Counted from the first letter of the stretch, positions 13,862 to 23,508 are shown. The stretch: 64,000 nt of DNA from Syncephalis plumigaleata (GCA_025201365.1 JAIXMF010000018.1:372001-436000), one strand, 5' to 3'. Notes: generated by a model not told the origin, from the sequence alone. Translations and numbers: made by a program.

Positions 13862-14247
13862 CGAATCAATTTCCATTCAATTGATCATCATCGGCTTATT
13901 ATACTATGTATACATCGGATAGCGATTATCAAGACGTTATAGCAACATCTTTACCTGTATTCTTGTTATCATGTGCACTATCATGTATTATCATATTTCA
14001 TGGCCATTGATGCTTATCTACGTGACAGCCTGCCTATTTATTACTTTTGTATGTACGTGGTGGCTTATCTCCATACAAAAATACAAAAAGTAAGTATATT
14101 CATATAAAATATGGACTAGTATCCAGTGCTACTGTTGTTACTGTTGCCATAACTAACAATATAACAATATGTAATGCTAGTGAAATTCATGGACCATGGG
14201 ATGAAGCTCGACCACAACTACAACGCCATATTACCGCATCCGATTAG
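8129..14247 (+). CDS. GPI2: GPI-GlcNAc transferase subunit C, interrupted by a transposon
   Basis: PIG-C/Gpi2 is a multi-pass ER subunit of the complex that adds GlcNAc to phosphatidylinositol, the first step of GPI anchor synthesis. Recognised by RVLFRKVLYMKQPYPDNY and VDVTFLEHLQ, then RDYWTTVQDF, ERLSSTLLIWVGTLFTIAGY, ILTKDISVDTIWAMTV, MSTNTAIFASVLLASRLD, and the family signature IHGPWDEARP before the stop. The DNA between PDNY and VDV is a 4521-bp mariner-like element (8464-12984) lying inside one exon. The element and the duplicated TA removed, the frame continues exactly, so the insertion is recent. The N terminus is odd: a short zinc-ribbon-like CPVDGC...CTQCGY segment before the conserved body. 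A 75-nt intron with a GC donor may span 8209-8283 (branch TACTAAC at 8261), but the frame also reads through. The junction between the exons near 13800 and 13940 does not close perfectly. Confidence 0.88.
8464..8735 (+). repeat. Left terminal inverted repeat, 272 bp
   Basis: Compared by eye base by base with the reverse complement of 12713-12984: identical except one transition at 8723. It begins CAGGGTTTTTCC directly after the target TA. Confidence 0.95.
8824..9285 (-). CDS. Transposon-encoded helix-turn-helix protein, 153 aa (no catalytic domain)
   Basis: Lies just inside the left TIR, transcribed towards it. The first ATG in the conserved part is at 9285; the frame also extends about 10 codons upstream from a TTG. 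Residues about 20-75 resemble the N-terminal DNA-binding domain of the element's own transposase. Here RGQYKHYEPGQIKSF matches RGTYRRYTEAQKARL there, and GVTKSTGRRYVKKCRD matches GIHERTGQKYIQTWRE. The pattern between them is that of a homeodomain-like HTH (EASRNSGVTKS). No DDE triad follows; the C-terminal half is not recognised. It could be a regulator or repressor of transposition that binds the same end sequences, or an accessory end-binding factor. That role is inference; the shared motif is visible. A second gene is unusual for Tc1/mariner elements. Confidence 0.65.
   Translation of the reverse strand: MDNSTTSSSTARQSYQAVVRKRRGQYKHYEPGQIKSFLFNYFCLKMTLDEASRNSGVTKSTGRRYVKKCRDNKSELTKFGICFRTNTQGTYKDEIYNNSLTQRYKIVYNGSPKIFNIDLQNLSDRIHISMYHDVALNKRYYKYFFANVKNIIR
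9400..9990. repeat. Long-period tandem repeat array A inside the transposon
   Basis: Degenerate repeats of roughly 50-60 bp built from phrases such as GCTGATAGCTTAGA, CATTGTGTACTATTGTCATA and CTGAGACAATGAA. From about 9640 to 9715 the orientation is flipped (TCAACATTCGTCG, CAATAGCACATAAT), so the array contains an internal inverted segment. The short motif TGTGCGAAAAGTGTT lies at the flip (9623-9637). Confidence 0.7.
10325..10862. repeat. Degenerate 8-bp tandem array B inside the transposon
   Basis: About 530 bp with strict period 8. Units such as CGTATTGA, CGTATTCA, CGTATTGC, CACATTGG and CGCATTGA keep an ATT core at fixed phase while the flanking bases vary. Read on the minus strand, it yields spurious ORFs with an 8-residue repeat of the IRQYVNTP type, because 8 bp x 3 = 24 bp. 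Not a CRISPR array: there are no spacers. Confidence 0.85.
11134..12634 (+). CDS. Tc1/mariner transposase, DD34E, two exons, 483 aa
   Basis: Cut-and-paste transposase. Exon 1 is 11134-11433 and exon 2 is 11483-12634, with a 49-nt GTAATG...ATAG intron; splicing joins the acidic N-terminal 100 residues (KDDDKE) to EAPKQASRGTYRRYTEAQKA. The domain order is an acidic leader, an HTH (GTYRRYTEAQKARLIDLY... GIHERTGQKYIQTWRE), then a second HTH-like helical part. The RNase H fold follows with D285 (CVFIDEAGF), D390 (YFIMDNAPIHKS) and E425 (YSPFLNPIEECWSKLK). Thirty-four residues separate D390 and E425, hence DD34E. All three acidic residues are present and the frame is open, so the enzyme looks functional. 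The ATG at 11134 was chosen because sequence upstream is hydrophobic and unlike a DNA-binding leader; an in-frame ATG at 11074 is possible. Confidence 0.92.
12713..12984 (-). repeat. Right terminal inverted repeat, 272 bp
   Basis: Inverted partner of 8464-8735. It ends GGAAAAACCCTG followed by the duplicated TA. Its outer 20-30 bases are echoed at 17546, 20319, 29033 and 29579, marking related elements. Confidence 0.95.
13802..13856. repeat. (GA)n microsatellite in a GPI2 intron
   Basis: About 50 bases of AGAG repeats directly after the GTAAGAG donor, so the 5' part of this intron is nearly pure purine. Confidence 0.8.
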
Positions 14248-14286
14248 AACATGTGCTGCACTGGCTTAGCATACCAATTAACTTAT

Positions 14287-14847
14287 TTAATCATCCGATA
14301 TCCGCTGCTTCATGAATTCTTGTAGACGACTGACGATATCGGTTAATATCTCTGGAGGTACATCGGCTGTAGAATTGTGAAATATTATAGAATAAATATT
14401 GTTCATTAGCAATGATGTTCATTTACTTGCCGATATATGGATATATGGATATATCTATAATGACTACTCGATACTCACCTAGTGCACTCGGTTTGGTCTC
14501 GTTCATTAACTGATTCACGGTAACATTCTCGATACCTTTGCTGCGTATCACATCTATACAGAAGAGAATAGACGTGTATGAATACCTACTTGTCAATAGT
14601 CTAGCATAGTACTGCTCAGTATACGGTCCTACCTTTAGCACGCTTTTGTACACGATCTACCCAGCCAGTTTCAGTTAAGCGTTGTTGCAAGTGCTGCTTA
14701 AGACTAGTAATATTCCAGTAAATAAAGGCAATTCAACCTATATACATACACACGTAATAGCTCGTTATACCTGTCATATTCACCGGATTCCGCTAGTTGT
14801 TGGTTGATAAACGCCCGGAAACGCTCTTCTTCTTCCTTACCAATCAT
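14287..14847 (-). CDS. SUS1: SAGA/TREX-2 subunit Sus1 (ENY2)
   Basis: Small helical protein of the SAGA deubiquitinase module and the TREX-2 mRNA-export complex. The start at 14847 gives MIGKEEEERFRAFINQQLAE. Then come the family core LKQHLQQRLTETGWVDRVQK, DVIRSKGIENVTVNQLMNET and the C-terminal helix DVPPEILTDIVSRLQEFMKQ, ending RISDD. About 95-100 residues, the normal length. Four small exons; intron-rich SUS1 is also known in yeast, where splicing is regulated. The stop is only about 40 bases from the convergent GPI2 stop. Its partner SGF73 is at 60.5-63.4 kb in this window. Confidence 0.9.
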
Positions 14848-14997
14848 TGCTTGTATACCTGGCTATGTGATGGCAAAGCGAAAAGTGGAAAGAAAACGGA
14901 TAGCGATAATAATAATGATATAGGTTGAGGTAGTAGAGAAGAGTGAGTATTACGGCGTAGCTTAATCTTTTCTCCTTTTTCTTTAGTTAACTTCATC

Positions 14998-15706
14998 ATG
15001 CTTCGTTCTCTTACTTTGGTCGGCAAGCGTCCAGCATGGACATTGCTGCGTCGTTTCCAGTCAAATGTACCGGCTAATCCGCTTGTAGGCAAGGATGTGG
15101 CAGAACAGGCACCTAATCGCACTCAAGTTTGGAGTAAAAATCAACGTGAACGTTCAGTGGCAATTGATAATGCGCGATTTGAACAGACAGATTTGGCCGC
15201 GCAGGTAAGCTTGCAGTTAACTGGGCTAGCGAGCCGATATTGACTCGTGATGCTTTCTCGTTAATAGCCTAGACCTATGGCGGCTATCGATCTTATTGCC
15301 GAGATTCCGGTAGTTCAAGTAGCAGGTCGTAAAGCAGTATGCAATGGTGGTTAGTATACATACACACTAGCAAGAATAAAGTAGATATGCGCGTATATAA
15401 TATAACCATTCTATCTATTATCTACTAGGTGGCGGTGCTCTAGGCCATCCAAGAGTCTATATCAACCTGGTAAGTTCATATTAGCTCACGATATAATCGC
15501 GTGGCTCTATCGGCATCATTGCTAAACTGTACATACGATGCATGTAGGATGAAGGCAAACCACAAGCATGCGGCTACTGTAAGTAATTGATCCTACACAT
15601 AGTGATATCATATATTGTTACTATTACTGTTAATAATAATAATAACAACAACATGCTTATAGGTGGACTACGATTCCAACAAGAACCTCATCATCATCAT
15701 CATTGA
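14998..15706 (+). CDS. NDUFS6: NADH dehydrogenase (complex I) 13-kDa zinc subunit
   Basis: Peripheral-arm zinc-binding subunit of respiratory complex I. A basic mitochondrial presequence (MLRSLTLVGKRPAWTLLRRF) is followed by QVWSKNQRERS, then IDLIAEIPVVQVAGRKAVCN, GGALGHPRVYINL, DEGKPQACGYCG and LRFQQEP. The zinc ligands of the family (Cys, His, Cys-x2-Cys) are all visible. Five exons: 14998-15205, 15268-15348 and three short ones, the last beginning at 15662. The protein ends in five histidines from a CAT microsatellite, a lineage oddity. Divergent from SUS1, with 150 bases between the start codons. Confidence 0.92.
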
Positions 15707-16048
15707 TTATTTCATTCAACAAGTAACATTTGGAATAGTCATGAATTGCACAATAAATAAATGGTTCATTCACATACACATGTATATATGTGTATTGACA
15801 ATATAGTATAGACCATTCGATGCAGATAAATGCCAGTTTCCATAACAACATTACATTTGATGCACATATGCGGCTTTGCATTATTGCCATCGTTTATTGG
15901 TAGATACATCTACCATGTTCTTTGCTATCTGCAGTACATGCTAATGACACGGTGAACTTTAATGTTCGTTACGTTCTCGTCAATCGAACTAATATACCAT
16001 ATTGTCATCTCTTCTTCTTGCTAGTTCCCTTATCTTATTGTTACTACA
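15707..16048. other. Spacer between NDUFS6 and the acyltransferase gene
   Basis: AT-rich; contains an AATAAATAAATGG stretch at about 15751-15763 likely used for NDUFS6 polyadenylation. No gene seen. Confidence 0.35.
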
Positions 16049-17395
16049 ATGACTATTGACTACACGGAAGTCTGGATAACGCCAGAGGATGATACATCCA
16101 ACCAGCAGACATATCAACTAAGCCATACTGACTATTTGGTCCCTCCATCTTGTCCACAACGATTTCTATTCTATAAGAATCACAACAATGTTACTGATTT
16201 TATGCCAACGGATGTGTTAATCAAAGCGTTACGCAACACATTAAAACACTATCCTATGTTGTATGGACGACTTGTTTTCAGTGAGAACGGCGAATACGAG
16301 GTACAGCCATCATCGAGAGGCATTCGCTTTATTGAAGCATTTTCAAAGGATGATATTTCGATATATGAACCTCATTGGCCACAAGATTCATTTCCACCGG
16401 AGTGGCAGGCAATCGCTGACTATCCATCGGATGAGCCTCCGTTATTCGCGGTGAAACTAACGCGTTTTGCCAATAACTCGGGTTTAGTCTTGACGGTGGG
16501 ATGCGACCATTATATGGCCGATGAAGAGGGTTTCGTCCTACTGCTAAAGACATGGGCCGCACTAGTTCGTGGGGAAACACCGCCACTACCAAGTCATGAT
16601 CGTCATTTATTACGACTTTCTTCAATGCCAAAAGGACCATCAGAGAAGCATCTACCGGCTATTGTCGAGCAACTACATTACGGTAATCGATTGGAGGATG
16701 GACGAGTGCTTACCCTTTATTTCAGTCCGGAGAAGTTGGCTCACTTGAAAAAGACAGCCATCGAGTTGATTGATCCAAGTGAACGTGCCACCGAATGGTT
16801 CTCCACCCTAGATGTCATTCTGATGTTAGTATGGCGTGCCACTATTAAAGCACGACAACTTCCGGAAACACATTTGCTAATCAAAGGTGCCACTGTGAAT
16901 ATGCGGTCTTGTCTGCCTGATCTTCCGGAAAACTACTTTGGCAATACGGTGGCATTCAGTCGATTCCCTATGACGGTGAAAGATGTTCTTAGTCAAGATA
17001 TAGGTAAACTATCTGCCTTGCATCGCAAGTCCATCAACGCTGTAAAGAGCGAGGAAAAGTCAGTATGGATCGATAAGGCCGAGATTGACAAGGAAAAGCC
17101 ATTATTGGAGAGACTCGTCAACTGGTTGAGCCATCTCGATCTACTTAGTTCAGATTGGTCAAAATTCGACTGTTCCAGTATTGATTTCGGTGCTGGCAGA
17201 CCAGTACGTTATCGATGCTACATATATCCATTACGGGTTCTTGCTCTTATACATAGTGTCCCATCATCATCACCATCATCACCATCAGATAATGACAAAC
17301 CTGGACTTGAAGTATGCCTTACTATTGAGAAGCAACACTACGATCGTTTTGTTAATGACAAGGAACTTATGGTATATGTCACATTTCTTGGTTAA
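16049..17395 (+). CDS. BAHD-like acyl-CoA-dependent acyltransferase
   Basis: A 448-residue intronless gene of the HxxxD transferase family, which moves acyl groups from CoA thioesters to alcohols or amines. The catalytic motif is at about 154-158 (GCDHYMADEEGF). The structural DFGWG-type motif appears near residue 380 as DFGAGRPVRYR, with Ala for Trp. Other family landmarks are LKHYPMLYGRLVF and NYFGNTVAF. Most characterised members are plant enzymes, but fungi have relatives, for example those acting on toxins and pigments. The substrate cannot be read from the sequence and no biosynthetic cluster surrounds it. Lack of introns in an intron-rich neighbourhood is notable but not proof of transfer. 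Ends in a His/Pro/Ser-rich insertion from a CATCAC repeat before KPGLEVCLTI. Confidence 0.85.
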   Translation: MTIDYTEVWITPEDDTSNQQTYQLSHTDYLVPPSCPQRFLFYKNHNNVTDFMPTDVLIKALRNTLKHYPMLYGRLVFSENGEYEVQPSSRGIRFIEAFSKDDISIYEPHWPQDSFPPEWQAIADYPSDEPPLFAVKLTRFANNSGLVLTVGCDHYMADEEGFVLLLKTWAALVRGETPPLPSHDRHLLRLSSMPKGPSEKHLPAIVEQLHYGNRLEDGRVLTLYFSPEKLAHLKKTAIELIDPSERATEWFSTLDVILMLVWRATIKARQLPETHLLIKGATVNMRSCLPDLPENYFGNTVAFSRFPMTVKDVLSQDIGKLSALHRKSINAVKSEEKSVWIDKAEIDKEKPLLERLVNWLSHLDLLSSDWSKFDCSSIDFGAGRPVRYRCYIYPLRVLALIHSVPSSSPSSPSDNDKPGLEVCLTIEKQHYDRFVNDKELMVYVTFLG

Positions 17396-17545
17396 TTGTT
17401 AATAATCAGATGTTGTACATATACAGTACATACAATAACAATGATATAATGAATAATTACATGCAATATTGATTTCTATATGTTAAAATATAGTTAGTTT
17501 AGTATGTAAATGGCATGATTAAGTAAAGTAATTCTTTATTGTATA

Positions 17546-18000
17546 CTGAGCCTTTCCCACCAATTAACGCAGTTGCCCCTTTTGTTTTATGAATAAATAA
17601 TAGTTATGATAATACGTATTTAGATGTGAGTGGAGATAATCATCACGGATAAGTTGTTCATGCTGTCCTTGTCCTTCATTTCTTGAACATTTAGAAGTAA
17701 TGACACTTTGATGTAGTTGTGTTGGAACACCATTTCCATTGCGAAGACTGAGAATAATCTGAATAACATTCAGACATGCAGCCATATCCCGATTCCATAC
17801 ACGATACTCGAATCCTTTACCATTCATGTCATCTTTACAATTATGATGTGTGCATCCAATAGAATGATTAGTTAGTATATTGTTATAGATTATACTCATA
17901 GTAAGAAGGCATGACAAGTGACAGTAGGATATCTCGTCAATTAGAAAGACTTGAACACCATGCTTCATTGTTATCCACGCTTGCCTATGATTTATTTGTG
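17546..18000 (-). mobile_element. Truncated TIR element carrying Fanzor remains
   Basis: Begins next to a TA at about 17544-17545 with a decayed end (CTGAGCCTTTCCCACCAATT) that matches the outer end of the large mariner element when gaps are allowed. Most of the interior is the Fanzor C-terminal remnant. No matching second end was found before the F-box-like gene at 18067, so the right boundary is approximate. Confidence 0.5.
17564..17968 (-). pseudogene. Fanzor (eukaryotic TnpB-like nuclease) C-terminal fragment
   Basis: Fanzors are RNA-guided endonucleases related to bacterial TnpB and carried by eukaryotic transposons. This remnant covers the last third. LIDEISYCHLSC resembles the RuvC-II glutamate plus first zinc-ribbon Cys pair (family form DEfxTSxxCxxC). 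GCTHHNCKDD follows as the second Cys pair, then YRVWNRDMAACLNVIQIILS, the RuvC-III aspartate motif (RDxxAxxN). The N-terminal two thirds, including the first catalytic Asp, are missing, so it cannot be active. It is closely similar to the fragment at 29269-29472. Assignment is by motif only. Confidence 0.6.
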
Positions 18001-18066
18001 TATTCTTGATTAAAATAACGTCATCGTATTTCTCTACCCATATCGCCTTTCTTATTCCATTCCATT

Positions 18067-19806
18067 ATGACTACTACTACTACGACTACTACCACTGGCA
18101 CTACTACGACTACTACTAATACGACTACTACGACTACTACCACTGGCACTACTACTACTACTACTATTACTACTACTATTATTACTGAAATATCAAGTAA
18201 TTCAAACTCGCCTTGTAGATTACTAGAGTGTTTGAGTATTCTTCCATTTCAGGACCAGCGTGTCTTCCGTAGTCTAATTGGTCATATCGACTTCTTGCGT
18301 TTATCAGCATGTTCTCGCTCATTAAGAAGCAGTATTCGAAATGATACAGTATTATGGCAAGCACTATACTATAGGGATTTCCTATCAGGTGCCTATTATA
18401 CTAAAGAAATGGATTTCGTATTATGGTGTATACGCACGGATGTCAACAATCCATGTACATCGGATAAACGAGCCGATCTACTAGAGAATGTGGACTGGTA
18501 CAACACATATCGTCGACGAGTGAGCACCGAGAATAATTGGCGATATGGACGATGCAAGACCACGCATATCGATATGGAACGTGACAAGAATGGAGCATGC
18601 TATAACAAAGATGCTAATGGTATTCGTATGTTTATCACACAGTATAATCGCTCAGACAACGCATCAGGCCATAGTTATACTTTTGAATATTTACCGCATT
18701 CAAATCTTAGATCAGGCAACAATACTGTGTATAACAGTACATTCTCCACATCGCCAAACGTTCTTTCGCTAGATATTGGTAATGAAAGGGAGTACAATTA
18801 TGTTATGGGTGATCATTACATAGCCGTATCTTCTAAGGAGATTAAGAGCAATACCAACTATAATGTAAAAATACTTTCTTGCAAAAATGGTGGTATTTTC
18901 ACTACATTTGATGTTCCAGTGCGCTATGAAATGAAAACGATCGAGGGAAAATGGCTATTGCTAGTGCATAAATCAAAAAAGCGACTTGCTGATTCACCAA
19001 ATTGTATAAGTAAGAGTAATAACTATACAACGATGTAGTATAACTAGTACTAATTATCAATGAATTTAGTGGATATAATGGTATTCGATATAGATAATAG
19101 TATCATGTGTCCAGGAAGCATTGATGATACATGGAATACAACATATTTCTACAAAGCAACTAACAATACAGCAATAGTATATACGGCAAGAGTAGTCGTT
19201 GATGATGATGATGATGGTACAGATCGTATTGAATGGGAATTATACCGATTCTCGAGCAATAATCCCGTTGTACAATTGCGGAATGGCTGGTTTTATTTAC
19301 CTGAGAGGATGCCGTATGGGTGGCTAGGGGCGTATAATTTATACGATTCGCATATGATGATTGGATTTAGTGGCCATCCTGTTTATGAATTTTGCATAAT
19401 CCATAGCGTAGCATCCAATGGTCAAAGTCATACTCCACGTAATTGCTACACTGTATCTGACCAACATATACCTATCCCATTGTCAAAAGCTGGATGTGAT
19501 TATACAATGTTTGATTTCAAATTAACAGTAGTATGGTCAGATTTATCCTGCAATGACGATCAAGTATTACGAATACCGCGTACAGTTTCCATTGACAATA
19601 TTATTGGAGATCTCTATGTTCTTGATGTGAGTAATCCTAAGCGTGGATACAAACGATTGCTTGTAGACATCAGTACAAAAGAGATAATACGTAAATTGGA
19701 AGCACCAAGCAAGAAATGGAGATTGCCTAATTATGCAATAGTTGGCATGGCATATGATTCCGATGACAAGCGTACGAAAATTATACATGAATACGGTGAA
19801 CTATAA
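18067..19806 (+). CDS. F-box-like protein, lineage-specific family, copy 2
   Basis: Begins with a 40-residue Thr-rich leader encoded by an ACT repeat, then an F-box-like segment LECLSILPFQDQRVFRSLIG ... SACSRSLRSSIRNDTVLWQA. One intron, 19010-19069 (GTAAGA donor, TACTAAT branch, TTTAG acceptor, 60 nt). It removes stop codons and joins NCI to MDIMVFDID in frame, so the gene is intact at about 560 residues. After the F-box it shares with the gene at 986 a WY..YRRR..TE.NW block, a GKWLLLVHKSKK block (NWLMICSSIKR there), TNNTAIVYTA (NRNTAIVFIA there) and IEWELYRFSSNNP. The C-terminal region has repeated beta-strand-like phrases. Probably an SCF adaptor; target unknown. Confidence 0.65.
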
Positions 19807-20444
19807 CAAATATCAATAAATCATACTACATTAGTTGATAAGAGTAGTGTTTATACATCATTATACCATAACACATGCTAATACTTTCTATGAACTGGAT
19901 GATTAATCGAATAAATCAACTATAGTAGCAATTGAGACATCAAGCTGTACAGACTGATGAATGCTTCTCAATGCATAGAGGATGTTGCTCGGTAGCACAT
20001 GTACTGCGTCATCACTTCATTCTGCTTGATTGAAGCTTGCTATCTGAATACTCTCGAATGTCATTATAACAATGCACTGAATAAAGCAAGCATCCTATTG
20101 TCATTTACTAAATGTTCCTGTCAATTCATCATAGCTTGCTAAAACTATTGTAATGTATGATATCGCGATCATCAACATCTCCTCAACTGCTAGGGCCATG
20201 ACAAGTACTTAATAATAATAGCAATACGATAATGATGTTAACAAAGATGCAAGATTATTTATTAATAAACAACAAAAAGTTAAAGTCTAACTGCGCTAAT
20301 TGGTTGAAAATACCCCTTGAATTTACACGTCGTCAAGTTACATCATCATCATCATTCGAGATCAATATACAAGCTGTTTATTTGATTATCCATCCATCCA
20401 TCCATCCATCCATCCGTTCATCTACTTACTTATAACATTCAAGC
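19807..20444. other. Spacer with a decayed transposon end
   Basis: AT-rich spacer between the F-box-like gene and SmD2. 20238-20319 is the decayed terminal repeat listed separately. Three scattered copies of AGCTTGCT (about 20034-20142) suggest old repeats. A CATC/ATCC microsatellite lies at 20340-20418. No gene seen. Confidence 0.4.
20238..20319 (-). repeat. Solitary relic of the mariner-type terminal repeat
   Basis: AACAAAGATGCAAGATTATT ... AAAGTTAAAGTCTAACTGCG ... AATTGGTTGAAAATACCCC aligns over about 80 bp with the outer part of the right TIR (about 12899-12984) with substitutions and a short gap. No partner was found upstream, so this is a solo end or a heavily deleted copy. Confidence 0.6.
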
Positions 20445-21028
20445 ATGAGGTAGGTATTCAATGTTTATAGGATATTCATCAGCATCATTAGAGTAGCATC
20501 ATAATGATATGCTAATTGTTGGATGTCAACGTACAAAATATACACGACCTCATCTAAACAGTCATCAGCATTACTAATTATCATTTACTATGATCGCATT
20601 CGTGCCTCTTTCTATTCTAGTGCGACAATTGCAGCAAAACCAAAGTCGGAATTGACAGAAGAGGAGTTGCGAAAGTTGGAAGAGGAGGAATTCAACACTG
20701 GCCCACTCTCCGTACTTCAACAAGCAGTACGTAATAATACTCAGGTACTTATCAGTTGCCGTAATAATCACAAGCTATTGGCGCGTGTCAAGGCATTTGA
20801 TCGACACTGTAATATGGTACTTGAGAATGTCAAAGAGATGTGGTCAGAGGCACCAAGAGCTGCTAAGGGACAGAAAAAGTCCAAACCTGTCAATAAGGAT
20901 CGATTCATTAGTAAGATGTTTTTACGTGGTGACTCGGTCATTCTTGGTAAGTAGTAGCAGTATTCATACGTTCATTCATTAGTGCTCATTTCATTTCCCT
21001 TCTTATAGTTCTCCGTAACACGGTGTAA
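20445..21028 (+). CDS. SMD2: Small nuclear ribonucleoprotein Sm D2
   Basis: Core spliceosomal protein of the Sm ring. Exon 2 (20621-20944) encodes [19 protein letters not shown], then [40 protein letters not shown] and [18 protein letters not shown]. Exon 3 (21009-21028) adds LRNTV and the stop; the normal C terminus is slightly longer. For the start I propose a 5-nt first exon, ATGAG at 20445-20449, followed by a GTAGGT donor and a 171-nt intron ending TTTCTATTCTAG. This yields [13 protein letters not shown] in frame and matches the length of SmD2 in other fungi. No in-frame ATG exists in exon 2 before the conserved part. Confidence 0.9.
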
Positions 21029-21279
21029 TTAAAATTACATGCTATATATCAGCTAGTCATTTATATTGTTTTAATACTACAATTATATTTCAACATAAAT
21101 CATAGGGTAACACTATTCTATTGTAAAAGTGATTTATAATGAATTCAAATGGTTAATATTGTTAAAGCATAGTATAGTCATATCAATACAAAATACGTAG
21201 ATTGATATTCAGTGATCAATTAGAGAAAACAACAAGGTGACACTAATAAATTACAGTAGTATTTATTGTAAGCTATTCA

Positions 21280-22053
21280 TTATTCGCTATCATCATCGCT
21301 ATCATCATCACTATCATCATCACTGTCATCGCTTGACTCATTTTCAGATACCATAATAATTTGAGGTGGTGATGTAGTAGTATTTGTATTAGATGATGTG
21401 CCTGGTAAACATATCTCTGGTATATTCTCCTCGGCATCAGCATGTTTCTTTTCCAACACGCCTAAACCTAGATTCTATATTATTTCTAGTGATTAATAAC
21501 GTTTTCTTGTATATATTTCATTTCTTGTCAAGTATTCGTATTACCATTTCTATATATTCCTCGTCATCTGATACTGCTTCTATATCAAATTGTTGTGGAT
21601 CTGCCTCCACCTGATGGAGTAATACTTGATTGGCTTGCTCCATCTGTGGTAGGAATGCGGCCACTTTAGACAACACTATAACATATGGCATATGAGCAAT
21701 TGAACTACTCTATTCATTGTCTATATAGTCATCATTCTTACTTACAATCATTGGGTGCGGAAATACGTGTAATATTAGGTTTAGTCATGGAAGGTGGTGA
21801 TGCCATCTCAACATCGCTATCATCATCATTATTATTATCATCATCATCACTATCATGGATATGAGCATTATCCTTGTCATTGATTGTTGTAGAAATATTT
21901 AGTCGTTGTGCTATTCAATTCATTAGCAATACAGCTGGATAAACTAATAGAGTGCAATGATATAAACTTACCCAAGGAGGATGAAGACGAGCCAATATTA
22001 AGCAAGTCTTGTGATGTTTTTGTGTCATTCTTGTCAGATATCATACGTGACAT
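21280..22053 (-). CDS. NOPCHAP1-like (DUF4598) snoRNP assembly chaperone
   Basis: Resembles NOPCHAP1/C12orf45, which helps load NOP58 onto the R2TP complex during box C/D snoRNP assembly. The family core is visible: VLSKVAAFLPQMEQANQVLL ... DPQQFDIEAVSDDEEYIEM, then NLGLGVLEKK. Five residues before the core, RISAPND is the usual linker. The start at 22053 gives MSRMISDKNDTK; exon 2 carries an Asp/Asn tract, and the protein ends in an acidic ESSDDSDDDSDDDS tail. Four exons with introns of 60-70 nt. Divergent from RRP45, another RNA-processing factor, with 224 bases between start codons. Confidence 0.75.
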
Positions 22054-22277
22054 TGTTGCTGTATATATATATGATAGTAGAACCACGAATAATAACCCTT
22101 ATACTAGTGTATGGTTATAACAATGACAGAATAGAAACGAGGAAATGAAAGAGGAAAGAAAGCTTAGTCGACAATAGTCTCGATTATTGTGTTGTGTTTT
22201 TTGTTTTTTTTCTTCGCGTTCGTCAACGAATTTCTTTTTTCCTTGATATTGTTGTATTTCGTTCATCTTGTCACATC

Positions 22278-23508
22278 ATGCCGAGGGAGATAGAACCGTC
22301 CACCACTGAACGTGAATTCGTTCTAGCAGCACTAGCTCAGGGCAAACGTGTTGATGGCCGTACACCCTATGATACGCGTACGATAGATATTCAACTGGGT
22401 CCTGCCTATGGTTTGGCCGAGATTGCTCTTGGTAAAACGCGGTAAGCAACGGCAACTTTAATACTAGTAGTTACTAGTGTACGCTTCCATAAACTAATTT
22501 ATACGCGGGTACTATTAGGGTAGTGGCAAAGGTCGCTGCGCAAGTAGTGCGTCCCTATCCCGATCGTCCCAATGAAGGACAGTGTCAGATAAGCTTGGAA
22601 TTATCATCGATGGCTTCGCCCACCATTGAGACAGGTCGGTGAGTAGAGTATGACATGGTAGCACGACTATTGAGGTAATAATGCTTGCTTCCTTTTTGTA
22701 TTTATTACATATCGTAGATTGTCGGAAGAGGAGGTACTAGTAACACGTGTATTGGAGAAAGCAATCCGACAGAGTCGCGCAGTAGACACGGAAAGTCTAT
22801 GTATTCTAGCGGGAGAGAAGGTAATCTTTATTCATTCATTTATTTATCATTTTATTGTAAACAATCGCTACAACTGCTTATCATCGCTGTTAGGTTTGGT
22901 CGATTCGTGTTGATATTCATGTTCTTGATCATTACGGCAACTTGATTGACTGTGCCACAATGGCCGCAATGGCCGCACTCCTACACTTCCGTCGACCGGA
23001 TGTAACCATTGTTGGCGAGGATGTTACAGTGGTATGTAGTTATGCAACCTGCTAGTAATGTAATACTTACAATTGACTCGATTGATTAATTAGCACTCGT
23101 TGGAAGAACGTAATCCCGTGCCATTATCTTTGCATCATATTCCAGTTTGTGTTAGTTTCGGATTTTTCGAACAAGGGTAAGTAGAGATAGATAGTTATTG
23201 CCGTATTATATCATTGACGCGATGTTTTACAAAGTGAACAACTTGTTGTGGATCCCAGTTACCTAGAGGAACGATTACAAGACGGCGATATGACGGTAAC
23301 TGTCAATACACATCGCGAGTTATGTGCCTTGTCCAAAGCAGGTGGTGCACCCTTACCCTCTGAACAGATACTACGCTGTATCCAGTTGGCCACCGCTAAA
23401 GGAGCCGAGATAACAGAGCTTATTCAAAATGCTGTACGTGAATCATTAACCAAACTGTTACCAGGTGGTCAGAAAGGCGGCGGTGGCGGTATTGGTCTTG
23501 ATCGATAA
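22278..23508 (+). CDS. RRP45: Exosome complex subunit Rrp45 (EXOSC9)
   Basis: Catalytically inactive RNase PH-fold subunit of the exosome ring. The ATG at 22278 gives MPREIEPSTTEREFVLAALA, then GKRVDGRTPYDTRTIDIQLG, YGLAEIALGKTRVVAKV and PYPDRPNEGQ. It continues through LSEEEVLVTRVLEKAIRQSR, LCILAGEKVWSIRVDIHVLD, MAALLHFRRPDVTIVGEDVT, NPVPLSLHHIPVCVSFGFFE and DPSYLEERLQDG. Ends at GIGLDR after a Gly-rich tail; the long acidic C terminus of the human protein is absent, as in other fungi. Six exons, introns about 60-80 nt, all frames closed. Confidence 0.92.

Noticed and set aside
14047-14247. Separate small gene
   Set aside because: Its last part (IHGPWDEARP) is the conserved final exon of GPI2.
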